From the NCBI GenBank assembly GCA_012517475.1, contig JAAYUV010000034.1:1-64000 (forward strand): 64,000 bases of DNA, in the 5' to 3' direction. Shown piece after piece: positions 8,087-16,936 of this stretch (position 1 is its first letter; the number at the start of each line of letters is the position of its first letter). Position numbers and translations under genes: made by a program. This DNA is from Peptococcaceae bacterium. GTDB taxonomy: Bacteria; Bacillota; Desulfitobacteriia; Desulfitobacteriales; Syntrophobotulaceae. The notes beneath the pieces were generated by a model that saw only the letters and a program-made list of their open reading frames with translations, was not told where the DNA came from and made no database searches.

Positions 8087-9886
8087 TTGTCTGAAATTTT
8101 ACGTTCCAGAGAGGAAATTCCGCAAGAAGATAAATGGAACCTCGAAGATATTTTTGCGACGGATGAAGCATGGGAAGAACGTTATAAAGAGACGGAAAAA
8201 CTTATTGGACTTTCCGGCAAATATCAGGGCAAGCTGGCAGAAAGCGCAGACTTGTTTGTAGAATGTCTCGAATGGGCAGATCATTTGGGCCTCAATATGG
8301 AAGACTTATTTACGTATGCGCGGATGAGAAGAGATGAAGACAACCGGATTTCCCGCTACCAATCCATGACGGACAGAGCAAGTATGCTTTCTGTTCAGGC
8401 CGGAAGCGCTTTATCGTTTATTGTTCCCGAGATCTTGTCAATACCGGAAGACCGCTTTAAAGAGATGCAGAAGAACCCAAAAATGGATATCTATGATCAT
8501 TATCTGGAAAATATTCTGAGGCAGAAAGAACACGTCTTATCTTTAGCGGAAGAAAAACTTCTTGCCGAGGCCAGTGAACTGGCGGCCGCACCGAGCACCA
8601 TTTTCAGCATGGCCAATGATGCCGATCTAAAGCTGGGTCATATCCGGAATGAAGATGGGCATGAGGTTGAACTGACCAAAGGGAATTTTATCAAATATAT
8701 GGAGAGCAAAGAGCGAAGGGTAAGGCAGGATGCTTTTACGACGCTTTATGCCGCTTATCGTAAACAAATCAACTCCTGGGCGGCCATGCTCAATGCCAGT
8801 GTTAAAGGGGATGTTTTCTTTGCCAGAGTAAGAAAATATAATTCCGCAATAGAAGGGGCCCTGGATGATGATAAGGTACCCATTGCCGTCTATGATTCCC
8901 TTATTCAAACCGTACATGACTTTCTTCCCCAGTTTCAGCGTTACATTCGATTGCGGAAAGAGGTTCTCGGGGTAGAAGAACTGCATATGTACGATATTTA
9001 CGTTCCTCTCGTTCCGGAAATGAACGTGCATATTCCTTATGAAGAAGCAAAAACTACGGTGAGAAAGGGCCTTGAACCATTAGGGGAGGAATACCTGAAG
9101 GTGCTGGATGAGGGTTACCAATCCGGGTGGATCGATATTTATGAAAATGCCGGCAAGACAAGCGGCGCATATTCCTGGGGGACTTACAGTTCCCATCCGT
9201 TCGTCTTGCTCAATCATCAAAATACGTTTGACTCTCTCTTTACGTTAGCGCATGAAATGGGGCATGCTTTGCATAGTTATTTTTCCAACAAGAACCAGAT
9301 TCATCTTTACGCCGGTTATAAGATTTTTGTGGCTGAAGTGGCCTCCACACTCAATGAATCGCTGGTCATGAGACACCTGATCCATACCACAACGGACCGG
9401 CAGATGAAGGCATACCTTCTGAATCACTATCTGGAGCAGTTTAGAGGGACTGTTTTCCGGCAAACCATGTTTGCAGAATTTGAAAGGGACATTCATGCAG
9501 CCGTGGAGAGGAACGAGTCACTCACGGCGGAATACTTATCCAAGATTTACAGGGATCTAAATCTCAAGTATTTTGGGGAAAACATGGTTCTGGACGAGGA
9601 AATCAACATCGAATGGGCAAGGATTCCCCATTTTTATAATGCGTTTTACGTATATAAATATGCCACTGGTTTTTCTGCAGCGACCTCTTTTGCCCATCAA
9701 ATTATTGAAAACGGACAGCCGGCAGTGAAGAAGTACCTTGAATTCTTAGGAAGCGGCGGTTCGGATTACCCGATAGAACTTTTGCGTAAAGCAGGGGTTG
9801 ACATGGAAAAACCGGAGCCGGTTCAACAGGCACTGACAGTCTTTACGGAACTGTTGGACGAATTGGAGGATCTTCTTAAAAAATAA
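8087..9886 (+). CDS. pepF: Oligoendopeptidase F (M3 family)
   Basis: Cytosolic zinc metallopeptidase cutting short peptides. The HEMGH zinc motif is at about residues 389-393, with the third ligand Glu in EVASTLNE near 418. At 599 residues it has the usual length of PepF. The start is TTG at 8087, supported by GGCAGGAGGG a short distance before. It has no visible operon partner. Confident family assignment. Confidence 0.96.
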   Translation: MSEILRSREEIPQEDKWNLEDIFATDEAWEERYKETEKLIGLSGKYQGKLAESADLFVECLEWADHLGLNMEDLFTYARMRRDEDNRISRYQSMTDRASMLSVQAGSALSFIVPEILSIPEDRFKEMQKNPKMDIYDHYLENILRQKEHVLSLAEEKLLAEASELAAAPSTIFSMANDADLKLGHIRNEDGHEVELTKGNFIKYMESKERRVRQDAFTTLYAAYRKQINSWAAMLNASVKGDVFFARVRKYNSAIEGALDDDKVPIAVYDSLIQTVHDFLPQFQRYIRLRKEVLGVEELHMYDIYVPLVPEMNVHIPYEEAKTTVRKGLEPLGEEYLKVLDEGYQSGWIDIYENAGKTSGAYSWGTYSSHPFVLLNHQNTFDSLFTLAHEMGHALHSYFSNKNQIHLYAGYKIFVAEVASTLNESLVMRHLIHTTTDRQMKAYLLNHYLEQFRGTVFRQTMFAEFERDIHAAVERNESLTAEYLSKIYRDLNLKYFGENMVLDEEINIEWARIPHFYNAFYVYKYATGFSAATSFAHQIIENGQPAVKKYLEFLGSGGSDYPIELLRKAGVDMEKPEPVQQALTVFTELLDELEDLLKK

Positions 9887-9972
9887 CTGTCAAATATTTG
9901 CGAAATAAGTATTTTGTTGTTACTATAGTTGTTAGAATAAGAGAGAGATCAGAAATATGGAGGTAAATAAGA

Positions 9973-10818
9973 GTGGCTAGTTCATGCAGCAGTTGTTCTT
10001 CAGCTTCCTCCTGTTCCGGCAGCTGTCCTTCCGTTCCGGAACTCACGGAGGCCCAAAAAATAAGTAATGTAAAAAATGTCATTGCAATCATGAGCGGCAA
10101 GGGTGGCGTTGGGAAATCCTCTGTCACCGGAATGCTTGCAGTCAGTTTAATGCGTCAGGGTTATAAAGTCGGGATCCTTGATGCAGATGTGACAGGTCCC
10201 AGTATTCCCAAAATATTTGGGATAAAGGATAAAGCCGATGCCAATGAAATCGGTATTGTGCCGGCGGTAACCCCAAAAGGCATTAAAATTATTTCCTTGA
10301 ATCTGATGATACCCAATGAGGATGATCCGGTCATTTGGAGAGGTCCGATAATTTCTCAGCTGGTTAAGCAGTTTTGGACGGATGTAATTTGGGAAGAACT
10401 GGATTATCTGCTGATCGACCTGCCGCCGGGAACCGGTGATGTTCCGATTTCTGTTTTCCAATCCATTCCCGTTGACGGGGTTGTTATTGTTTCAAGTCCT
10501 CAGCAGCTTGCCAATATGGTTGTTAGAAAAGCAATAAAAATGGCAAATATGTATGAAGCTAATTTTTATGGACTTGTTGAAAATATGGCATATGTTGAAT
10601 GTCCTGACTGTCATAAACGCATAGAGATTTTCGGCAAACCCCGTGGGGAAAAAGAAGCGGAATTTAATGAAATTCCTTTCTTAGGAGAACTGCCCATTGA
10701 TCCAAAGCTTGCAGAATTATCCGATGCCGGGAATATCGAAGAATACAGTTCTGAATATTTCGACCGGATTGCTCAAAAACTTATTGCCCGCAGTAAAGAA
10801 AAAGCTTCCAAAGAATAG
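9973..10818 (+). CDS. Mrp/NBP35-type iron-sulfur carrier ATPase
   Basis: P-loop ATPase of the Mrp/ApbC family, which holds and transfers [4Fe-4S] clusters. The deviant Walker A SGKGGVGKSS lies near residue 40 and the DLPPGTGD switch near 155. The N-terminal 20 residues are almost all Ser and Cys with CSSC pairs, the NBP35-like extension that can hold a cluster. A further CPDC pair near residue 213 is the bridging-cluster site. The start is GTG after GGAGGT at 9959-9964. Directly downstream is the MITE-like element, so any longer operon is broken here. Confidence 0.9.
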   Translation: MASSCSSCSSASSCSGSCPSVPELTEAQKISNVKNVIAIMSGKGGVGKSSVTGMLAVSLMRQGYKVGILDADVTGPSIPKIFGIKDKADANEIGIVPAVTPKGIKIISLNLMIPNEDDPVIWRGPIISQLVKQFWTDVIWEELDYLLIDLPPGTGDVPISVFQSIPVDGVVIVSSPQQLANMVVRKAIKMANMYEANFYGLVENMAYVECPDCHKRIEIFGKPRGEKEAEFNEIPFLGELPIDPKLAELSDAGNIEEYSSEYFDRIAQKLIARSKEKASKE

Positions 10819-10847
10819 AATAGGGTAAGTGTTTACCGAAAAAAATA

Positions 10848-11011
10848 GGGCTGTTGCAAAACGACTAGTTTCCGTAATGTATAGACAGCGTCAAGCGCGT
10901 TACGCATGCGTAACGCGATGCGGTGCGCGGCTGTTTGCGCCACGGATGGCGCAATCTGCCGAGAGCGGCTATACATTATGGAAACCTTCTTAGGAGTTTT
11001 GCAACAGCCCC
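10848..11011 (+). mobile_element. MITE-like inverted-repeat element
   Basis: Perfect 15-base terminal inverted repeats (gggctgttgcaaaac at 10848-10862 and its complement at 10996-11010) bound a 164-base element. Just inside lies a second arm pair, gtttccgtaatgtatag against its near-perfect complement. The centre contains the 23-base palindrome around cgcatgcg and a gcgccacggatggcgc hairpin. No coding capacity. A collapsed copy of the ends is found at 38441-38473. Confidence 0.75.
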
Positions 11012-11074
11012 TTTGACTTCTTTATATTTCATTAATAAAAAAACTGTGTATAATTAAGCCAATAGGAGATAAAG

Positions 11075-11716
11075 ATGTTTACTGAGGAGGCTTTTCTTGT
11101 GACAAAGGATTGGACGAACGTAACTCGAACAATCCATACGCCGGAAGGTAATTTGTTAATTAGTGGAACTACTTCTCCGCAAACGTTGTCAATGTTGAAC
11201 ATGGATCTTCAGCTGAAATCATTTCGTCCCGCCAAAAGGCAAAAAGCCGCCCTGATGGAAATTAGCGAACTGACAGATGGCAAAGTAGTCACGGCACAGC
11301 TGAATGGGGATCTTGTCGGGTACATCACATTTCATCCCCCGGATGAATTCGAAAGATGGTCTCAAGGACCCAAAAAAGTACTGGAACTTGGAGCCATTGA
11401 AGTTTCTCCGGTCGTAAGAAAATACGGAATTGCCAGGAATATGCTTGAAGTTGCTTTCGAAGATCCTGTTATGGAAGACTATATTGTTTTGGCAACAGAG
11501 TACTATTGGCATTGGGATCTTGAAGGAACCGGAATGCATATTTGGGAATATCGTGAAATGATGCGGCGTCTCATGGAACATGTCCATTTGGTAGTTAAAG
11601 ATACTGATGACGAGGAAATTTCTTCCCATCCTGCCAACATGCTTATGGTGCGGTATGGTAAGAATGTCAGCACACCAACGATTCGAGCCTTTGAACAGTT
11701 GCTTTTTTCTGAATAA
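11075..11716 (+). CDS. acuA: AcuA-type protein acetyltransferase
   Basis: GNAT-family lysine acetyltransferase that, in Bacillus subtilis, acetylates and inactivates acetyl-CoA synthetase. Family landmarks are visible: SFRPAKRQKAALMEIS near residue 50, GYITFHPPDEFERWS near 85, ELGAIEVSPVVRKYGIARN as the acetyl-CoA-binding region near 105-125, then LATEYYWHWDL and EISSHPANMLM. Length 213 matches AcuA (about 210). Two starts are possible: ATG 11075 behind AGGAG, or GTG 11099 behind a very strong GAGGAGG; I keep the longer form because it fits the family's N-terminus better. The acuB and acuC partners are not present here. Confidence 0.9.
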   Translation: MFTEEAFLVTKDWTNVTRTIHTPEGNLLISGTTSPQTLSMLNMDLQLKSFRPAKRQKAALMEISELTDGKVVTAQLNGDLVGYITFHPPDEFERWSQGPKKVLELGAIEVSPVVRKYGIARNMLEVAFEDPVMEDYIVLATEYYWHWDLEGTGMHIWEYREMMRRLMEHVHLVVKDTDDEEISSHPANMLMVRYGKNVSTPTIRAFEQLLFSE

Positions 11717-11880
11717 AATAAAAGCGGTTTTAGGCTGATTTCAGACAAAAAAAGATTGTTTTGAAGTAAATAGAATAGTTAATTAAGCTTCTTTTTGTAT
11801 AGTATCATTATGCTAATGTTGTATGGTTCCTTTGCGGTTTGCAAAAAAAACGGAATATGTATAAAATATTGTTGAACGAT

Positions 11881-12576
11881 TAAATATGCAAACTGCATGT
11901 TTATTCAAGAACAAGTAAGTTTCTTTTGGGCTATGGAACGTTATTCTAGTGCACAAAACGGGCGTTCGAGGGCGGGCCTAAGAATCCGCTAAGGGCATAC
12001 CGATGAAGTTCCTGGTGGTGGCTTGGGACGCCCAGTCATGGGCTGCTGCTGGGAGTTAAGGACTTAGGGGGATCTGCAATGGCATGTGGGCGCTACCCTT
12101 TGTCCGTGGAGGCCCATGTTCGTGGCTTGATTTTAAGCTATGACTTGGGGATGAACCTGCATTAGGAAGGAACTTAGTGCAGTGTAGCCTGCCTTGAGGT
12201 GGGGAAGTTGGGAAGGCGTGAGATGGTAAATTGGTGTTGGCAAACACGAATTTATCTGCCAGAAATTCTTTTCTGCAAAAGAGGCTAGGACGTCCGGGAG
12301 TGTAAAGGAAAACTTCTAGAGCGTTTTTATTAAAAAGGATTGAAGTGCGGACTAAGTGGTGATCAAGTTCTGAAAGTGGCAACACTTCAGACCTGGAGGA
12401 AGGGGAAACCGCCTTAGGGGAAACCCTGGGGATCCCGGTGGGAAAACCTACTTGACCTAAGCCGCAACATTTACTTTTTAATATCCTAAGGTCCAAAAGA
12501 CTTTTACTTCCATCGTAAATCATCATGTATTTAATAGGGAAACTTTGCGAAGTAAAATCATTTGCTTCGCTTTTTT
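11881..12576 (+). ncRNA. Large structured RNA, candidate OLE-class RNA
   Basis: This 870-base gap (11717-12586) has no credible gene on the plus strand. From about 11940 it turns markedly G-rich and shows many self-complementary stems, e.g. a long hairpin around 12225-12262 closed by ggca, ctgaaagtg-gcaa-cacttcag near 12372 with a GNRA loop, aggg-gaaa-ccct near 12416, gccca-gtca-tgggc near 12030, and ctgcattag / cttagtgcag near 12158. It ends in a strong terminator at 12547-12576, giving a transcript of 600-690 bases. A 10-bp hairpin at 11881-11903 may be the 5' end. Size, ornate folding and host type (anaerobic Firmicute) fit OLE RNA, but that identity is from general recall, not alignment. 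The promoter is unclear. Confidence 0.6.
12547..12576 (+). terminator. Terminator of the large RNA
   Basis: Perfect 10-base-pair stem (gcgaagtaaa / tttgcttcgc, one G-T pair) with a 4-base loop at 12547-12570, followed by TTTTTT. It points in the plus direction, away from the convergent activator gene that ends at 12587. Confidence 0.85.
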
Positions 12577-12586
12577 ATTTTGGTCA

Positions 12587-14710
12587 TTATTTGCCTGCCA
12601 ATTCGTTCTCTTTTATATATGATAGAAACAACTCACCTTCCCTGGTGATCTTGCTCCCTTGTCTTGTCTTTCCCGCTTGGACGTAACCCATTTCTTCAAG
12701 AATCTTCAGCAATTGACGTACTTTATGATCCGCGAAATCTTCGCCGCAGTTGTGAAGTGCACGTTGAAGAGACTGTCGTCCGATGCCTTTATTGAGAAAA
12801 GAGACCTTAGAGACTTCGGTAAGGATGAAAACAACGGGTTTAAGCAGTTCCTGTTTCTGCAATTGTATCATGATTTGTTCATTGTTAGTCTCACAAATGG
12901 GGGAGATTTTTTCCCGCACAGGTCTTTTTTCCATATTCCTAATCATATAGGGTGGGATATGTCTGATCGTTGCAGTCTCATCCGGTCCAATGATGCTGCA
13001 AAGGTATTTAGCCACATTCTGCAATTCGCGAATATTTCCTGGCCAGCGGTAGTCTAAGAGAAAATTTTTCAATGGGGGCTCAAAAACCAGTTCACGGTTA
13101 TATGCTTTTTGTGTGAAATAATTGATGAGCACAAAAACGTCTTCTCCGCGGGCACTAAGGGGTGGAATTGTAATGGGCAGGGCACATAAACGATAAAATA
13201 AGTCTTCCCGGAATTTCCCCTCACTAATCAGCAACTCAAGATTCTGGTTAGTAGCAGCGATCACTCTTACATCCACCGGTGTCAGCATATTGCTTCCAAC
13301 ACGGCGTACCTTTTTTTCCTCCAAGACCCTCAAAAGTCTTTTTTGAACCTCTAATGAGGCATCGCCAATCTCATCCAAAAAAATTGTTCCCAGATGGGCT
13401 TCCTCAAACAGGCCCGCTTTTCCGCCTTTTTTTGCCCCGGTAAATGCTCCGTCATCATAGCCAAACAATTCACTCTCTACCAGATTTTGCGGTAATGCTG
13501 CAAAGTTGATGGCAACAAAAGGTCCTTCTTTTCTCTCAGAATAATTGTGTATAGCTTCAGCAAACAGTTCTTTTCCGGTTCCGCTCTCTCCTTGAAGGAG
13601 TATTGTCAGATCTGTCCTTGCAAATTTTTTAGCTTGTGTTAATGCTGAAATCAAAATGCCGGAATGACCAACAATGTGACTGAAAGTTGCTTTTGCCACA
13701 TTGCAGTTGTTTTTTAGTTCCCGCCTAACTTTGGCTTCCAAGTCTTTAACCTGGACAACCGGCCGGAAAGTCGCGACTGCGCCTTTGGCAAATCCTGATT
13801 CGTCCCGGAAAGGATTGGTACTGACAATGTAATAACTCCCGTTAATTCTCTTAATCTCGTTGGCAATTCCTTCCTCAGTATGAATGCAAGCTAAAAAATC
13901 AACCTGTGGAATCACTTCGGTTGCGTCGCGATCAAAGGCCTGAATCCAATTAATTTCCAGAAGTTTTTGCGCTACCGGATTGAAGACAATGATTTTATTC
14001 TTTTCATTAACAGCTACAATGGCCTCATCGACCGTGTTTAAAATGACTTCCATCTTGTGCTTCAATTCATTATTCTGGGCAGCCATTTTATATTGATTGA
14101 TGCTGAGGTTAAGAATCGCTTGAATATAGTAATGGGAGATTTCATTAATTAGTGTCATCGGTAGCTTAAGAAGTTGAATAAGCTGGGCGAAGGTTGAAAT
14201 ATCAATGCTCCTTGCGCCAATATCAATGACTTTCTTAATTCTGCGGGGCACGAGATAGTCTACTCCCGGCGTAATTGCACATGCAATATCCTCAGGAAGT
14301 AGTCCCCTCTGCTCCATTTCACAGCCTGGATAATACGGTATGAGATCAAGAAAGCTGAAGCCCAGTTTTTTAATAATATTAATGGTAGAAAGGGCAGCTT
14401 CTTCCCAGATCCCAACAACAATAGCTCTCGTTCCCGGGGCGAGTTCCAACAGTTTGTCAAGATGTTCGCTGTTGATGATGCGCTCAGCAACTAAATAATG
14501 TTTATGGGGAGGAAGCTGGCTCTTAACGACTTGAAGGATAGTTGAACTTGCTGCTACGTAGATATCACAGGTCGGATAAGGCAAGATGTCTTCATGCTGA
14601 AGACACCATACTTTTACCTCAATATAAGCGCCCAAGAATTTCATTAACTGTTTAGCAATAAAATTACAGGTTGATTCACTGTTTCCAATATAGCAAACAA
14701 TTTTTTTCAT
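12587..14710 (-). CDS. PrpR-type sigma-54-dependent transcription activator
   Basis: Enhancer-binding protein expected to activate the adjoining carboxylate cluster. Domains in order: a PrpR_N-like sensor (about residues 1-195), a PAS domain (about 215-320), and the AAA+ domain (about 340-575) with Walker A GESGTGKE near 370 and the sigma-54-contacting loop GAFTGA near 423, Walker B IFLDEIGD and the sensor stretch RWPGNIREL. The last 100 residues lack an obvious Fis-type helix-turn-helix. They look like a winged helix instead (HKVRQLLKILEEMGYVQA), which is unusual. It is the last gene of the minus-strand cluster, 125 bases after tctA. A matching -24/-12 promoter lies at 22416. Confidence 0.88.
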   Translation of the reverse strand: MKKIVCYIGNSESTCNFIAKQLMKFLGAYIEVKVWCLQHEDILPYPTCDIYVAASSTILQVVKSQLPPHKHYLVAERIINSEHLDKLLELAPGTRAIVVGIWEEAALSTINIIKKLGFSFLDLIPYYPGCEMEQRGLLPEDIACAITPGVDYLVPRRIKKVIDIGARSIDISTFAQLIQLLKLPMTLINEISHYYIQAILNLSINQYKMAAQNNELKHKMEVILNTVDEAIVAVNEKNKIIVFNPVAQKLLEINWIQAFDRDATEVIPQVDFLACIHTEEGIANEIKRINGSYYIVSTNPFRDESGFAKGAVATFRPVVQVKDLEAKVRRELKNNCNVAKATFSHIVGHSGILISALTQAKKFARTDLTILLQGESGTGKELFAEAIHNYSERKEGPFVAINFAALPQNLVESELFGYDDGAFTGAKKGGKAGLFEEAHLGTIFLDEIGDASLEVQKRLLRVLEEKKVRRVGSNMLTPVDVRVIAATNQNLELLISEGKFREDLFYRLCALPITIPPLSARGEDVFVLINYFTQKAYNRELVFEPPLKNFLLDYRWPGNIRELQNVAKYLCSIIGPDETATIRHIPPYMIRNMEKRPVREKISPICETNNEQIMIQLQKQELLKPVVFILTEVSKVSFLNKGIGRQSLQRALHNCGEDFADHKVRQLLKILEEMGYVQAGKTRQGSKITREGELFLSYIKENELAGK

Positions 14711-14835
14711 AATTCCCCCTCACTGTATTTCCACAAATATCCAAATGAGTTTTAGATTCTCCGCAGTCAGGAAGAAAACCTCTTTTTTTTTCGCACTTTT
14801 TCAAATACAGCAAAAAATTTCTTGTTTCATCTTAT

Positions 14836-16350
14836 TTAGGCTTCATCAGATTCCCTTTCCTTATAGGCCCCATGCTTAATGATGTGATAGACCTGGAAAG
14901 CGGTGACAATGCAGAAGATAGCAGAAAGAGTCAGGGAAATCGGGCGTTGGAAGAAAATGAGCCAGCTGCCTTCCGAAAGGGAGAGGGATTGCCGAAGAGC
15001 TTCCTCCATCATTCCTCCGAGAATTGTGCCTAAGAGGAGGGGAGGCAATGGGAAATCAAGTTTACGCATGACATAGCCCAGAACACCAAACAGCAGCATA
15101 ATCCACAGACTAAACAGACTATTGGACAGACTGTAGATTCCCAGTACCGAGAGTACGCAGATAAAGAGAGACATCACCGCATAGGGAAGGCGCAGGATTT
15201 GCATAAATAAGGATATGAGCGGCAGATTTAAGATAAGCAGCATCACATTGCCGATATACATACTGGCGATCAAGCCCCATACTACATCGGGATGGAGTTG
15301 AAATAACGTTGGTCCGGGACTGATACCGAGGAGCATAAAACCGCCGAGCAAGACTGCGGTAGAACCCCCGGCCGGAATACCAAGAGTAAGCAAAGGAATA
15401 AACCCGCCTGCCGCAGAACCGTTGTTGGATGATTCCACGGCAGCAACCGCAGGCATATGTCCGGTGCCAAATTTCTCTTTGGTTTTGGAAATAGCTTTTT
15501 CAATACCATAGGTAATAAATGTACCGATGGTTGCTCCGCCGCCAGGCAGACATCCAATCCCAAATCCGACGAGGGAACCGCGTAAGATAGGGAAAATACT
15601 TTCTTTCCAGTCAGATTTTGAAGGCAATAATTCTCTAACCTTAAATTTTTTCAATTGGGTAATAGGAATTTGCATCACTTCAAGGTTGCATAGTATTTCA
15701 GCTACTGCAAAAAGTCCGATGGCAACGACGACAAACTCGATTCCATCCATTAACCCGATAACGCCAAATGTAAACCTGGCCTCACCGGTCAAGCGGTCAA
15801 TGCCGATTGTGGAGACCATAAGACCAATCACCGTGGAAATCAGCCCTTTAATGATGTTGTTGGTAGATAAAGCGGCTACTAAGGTGAAAGAAAGGGTCAT
15901 CAATGTAAAGTATTCCGGCGGTCCGAACTTAATGGCAAGTTTGGCCATGGTAGGAGCTAAGAATCCTAACAGGACAAGTCCTACGGTGCCCGCAATGAAG
16001 GATCCGAAAGCTGCAATTCCCAGCGCGGCTCCGCCGCGCCCCTTTTTGGCCAGTTCATATCCTTCTACCGCCGTCATGACGGAAGAAGACTCACCCGGAA
16101 TATTGGCGAGTATTGAGGTGGTGGATCCGCCATACATTGCGCCATAATAAATACCTGCCAGTAAAATAAGGGCACTGGCAGGGTCCCGTCCAAAGGTGAG
16201 CGGCAAAAGAACAGCAATCCCTGTTACCGGCCCCACACCCGGCAGAACGCCAATGATTGTCCCCACCGTAACACCAATCAAAGCCCAAAGAAGGTTCATT
16301 GGAGTTAAGGCGATACTAAATCCGTAGAATAGTTGCTCTAATCCGTCCAT
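14836..16350 (-). CDS. tctA: Tripartite tricarboxylate transporter, large membrane subunit
   Basis: TctA-family permease, about 504 residues with roughly a dozen hydrophobic segments, which moves the substrate handed over by the periplasmic-type binding protein. The conserved glycine-rich signature PGVGPVTGIAVLLPLTF is near residue 38, and a second one, GCLPGGGATIGTFITYG, near 265. It starts 15 bases after tctB stops, with GAGGAGGCC ahead of the start. The substrates of this family include citrate, tartrate and other di- or tricarboxylates; here the neighbouring aconitase-like enzymes point to a citrate-like acid. Confidence 0.95.
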   Translation of the reverse strand: MDGLEQLFYGFSIALTPMNLLWALIGVTVGTIIGVLPGVGPVTGIAVLLPLTFGRDPASALILLAGIYYGAMYGGSTTSILANIPGESSSVMTAVEGYELAKKGRGGAALGIAAFGSFIAGTVGLVLLGFLAPTMAKLAIKFGPPEYFTLMTLSFTLVAALSTNNIIKGLISTVIGLMVSTIGIDRLTGEARFTFGVIGLMDGIEFVVVAIGLFAVAEILCNLEVMQIPITQLKKFKVRELLPSKSDWKESIFPILRGSLVGFGIGCLPGGGATIGTFITYGIEKAISKTKEKFGTGHMPAVAAVESSNNGSAAGGFIPLLTLGIPAGGSTAVLLGGFMLLGISPGPTLFQLHPDVVWGLIASMYIGNVMLLILNLPLISLFMQILRLPYAVMSLFICVLSVLGIYSLSNSLFSLWIMLLFGVLGYVMRKLDFPLPPLLLGTILGGMMEEALRQSLSLSEGSWLIFFQRPISLTLSAIFCIVTAFQVYHIIKHGAYKERESDEA

Positions 16351-16365
16351 TCTCTAGGCCTCCTC

Positions 16366-16866
16366 TTATCTGAAAGTTTCCATAAACATAGGCAGCGGAA
16401 TGCGTAAGGCTATTTCAAAAATAAGAAATCCTAAAACAGCCATCGCAACAGCCGGGACAAGCGTTTTTAGGAACCTGAACCCGTATAAAAGCATGAGGTA
16501 TCCAATACCAAACAGGATGGTATCAATGATAAAACCCAGGTAGGGCAGTAACACCAAATAGACGCCTAAAACAACCAGACCTTTTACAATTCTCTTTACA
16601 CGATTGGCTATAGGCTCTTGAATTTTTTCAACATCGCTTTGTACTGAGGCAGCTTCTTCCGGGGCATCCTCCAGCGATTTGCTTTTCTTGCCGGCGGTGA
16701 TAAAGAGCAGGATGGACAAAAATCCAAGGATAGTAGCAAGAAACATTGGAAAAATACCGGCGCCGATTTCATATTGTAATGCTGCGCGGGGTATCCTCCA
16801 TGCATTGACAAAAACAAAAAGCGCCAAGCAGATTAATACCACGGCTGATTTACGGTCATGGCCCAA
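16366..16866 (-). CDS. tctB: Tripartite tricarboxylate transporter, small membrane subunit
   Basis: A 166-residue protein with four predicted membrane segments (AVVLICLALFVFVNAW near the N-terminus, a second near 40-60, and two in the C-terminal half), the shape of TctB. A charged cytoplasmic loop separates the second and third segments. The start is TTG, supported by GGAGGT upstream. It lies between tctC and tctA, the usual order. Confidence 0.88.
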   Translation of the reverse strand: MGHDRKSAVVLICLALFVFVNAWRIPRAALQYEIGAGIFPMFLATILGFLSILLFITAGKKSKSLEDAPEEAASVQSDVEKIQEPIANRVKRIVKGLVVLGVYLVLLPYLGFIIDTILFGIGYLMLLYGFRFLKTLVPAVAMAVLGFLIFEIALRIPLPMFMETFR

Positions 16867-16936
16867 GCAACATGCACCTCCTTTTGCGGCAGCAGGGGGG
16901 CAGTTCTAAGAACTGCCTCCCCCCTGAAGACCAATA

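Noticed and set aside
10819-11074. The MITE-like element as a simple Rho-independent terminator of the Mrp gene
   Set aside because: It has no T-run and is far longer than a terminator hairpin, and a deleted version occurs elsewhere, which fits a dispersed element better.
12056-12526. 156-codon open frame on the minus strand inside the large RNA region
   Set aside because: It has no ribosome site, an odd Pro/Ser/Leu-rich composition and no family look; a long frame is expected by chance opposite G-rich structured RNA, and the plus-strand terminator argues for an RNA gene.
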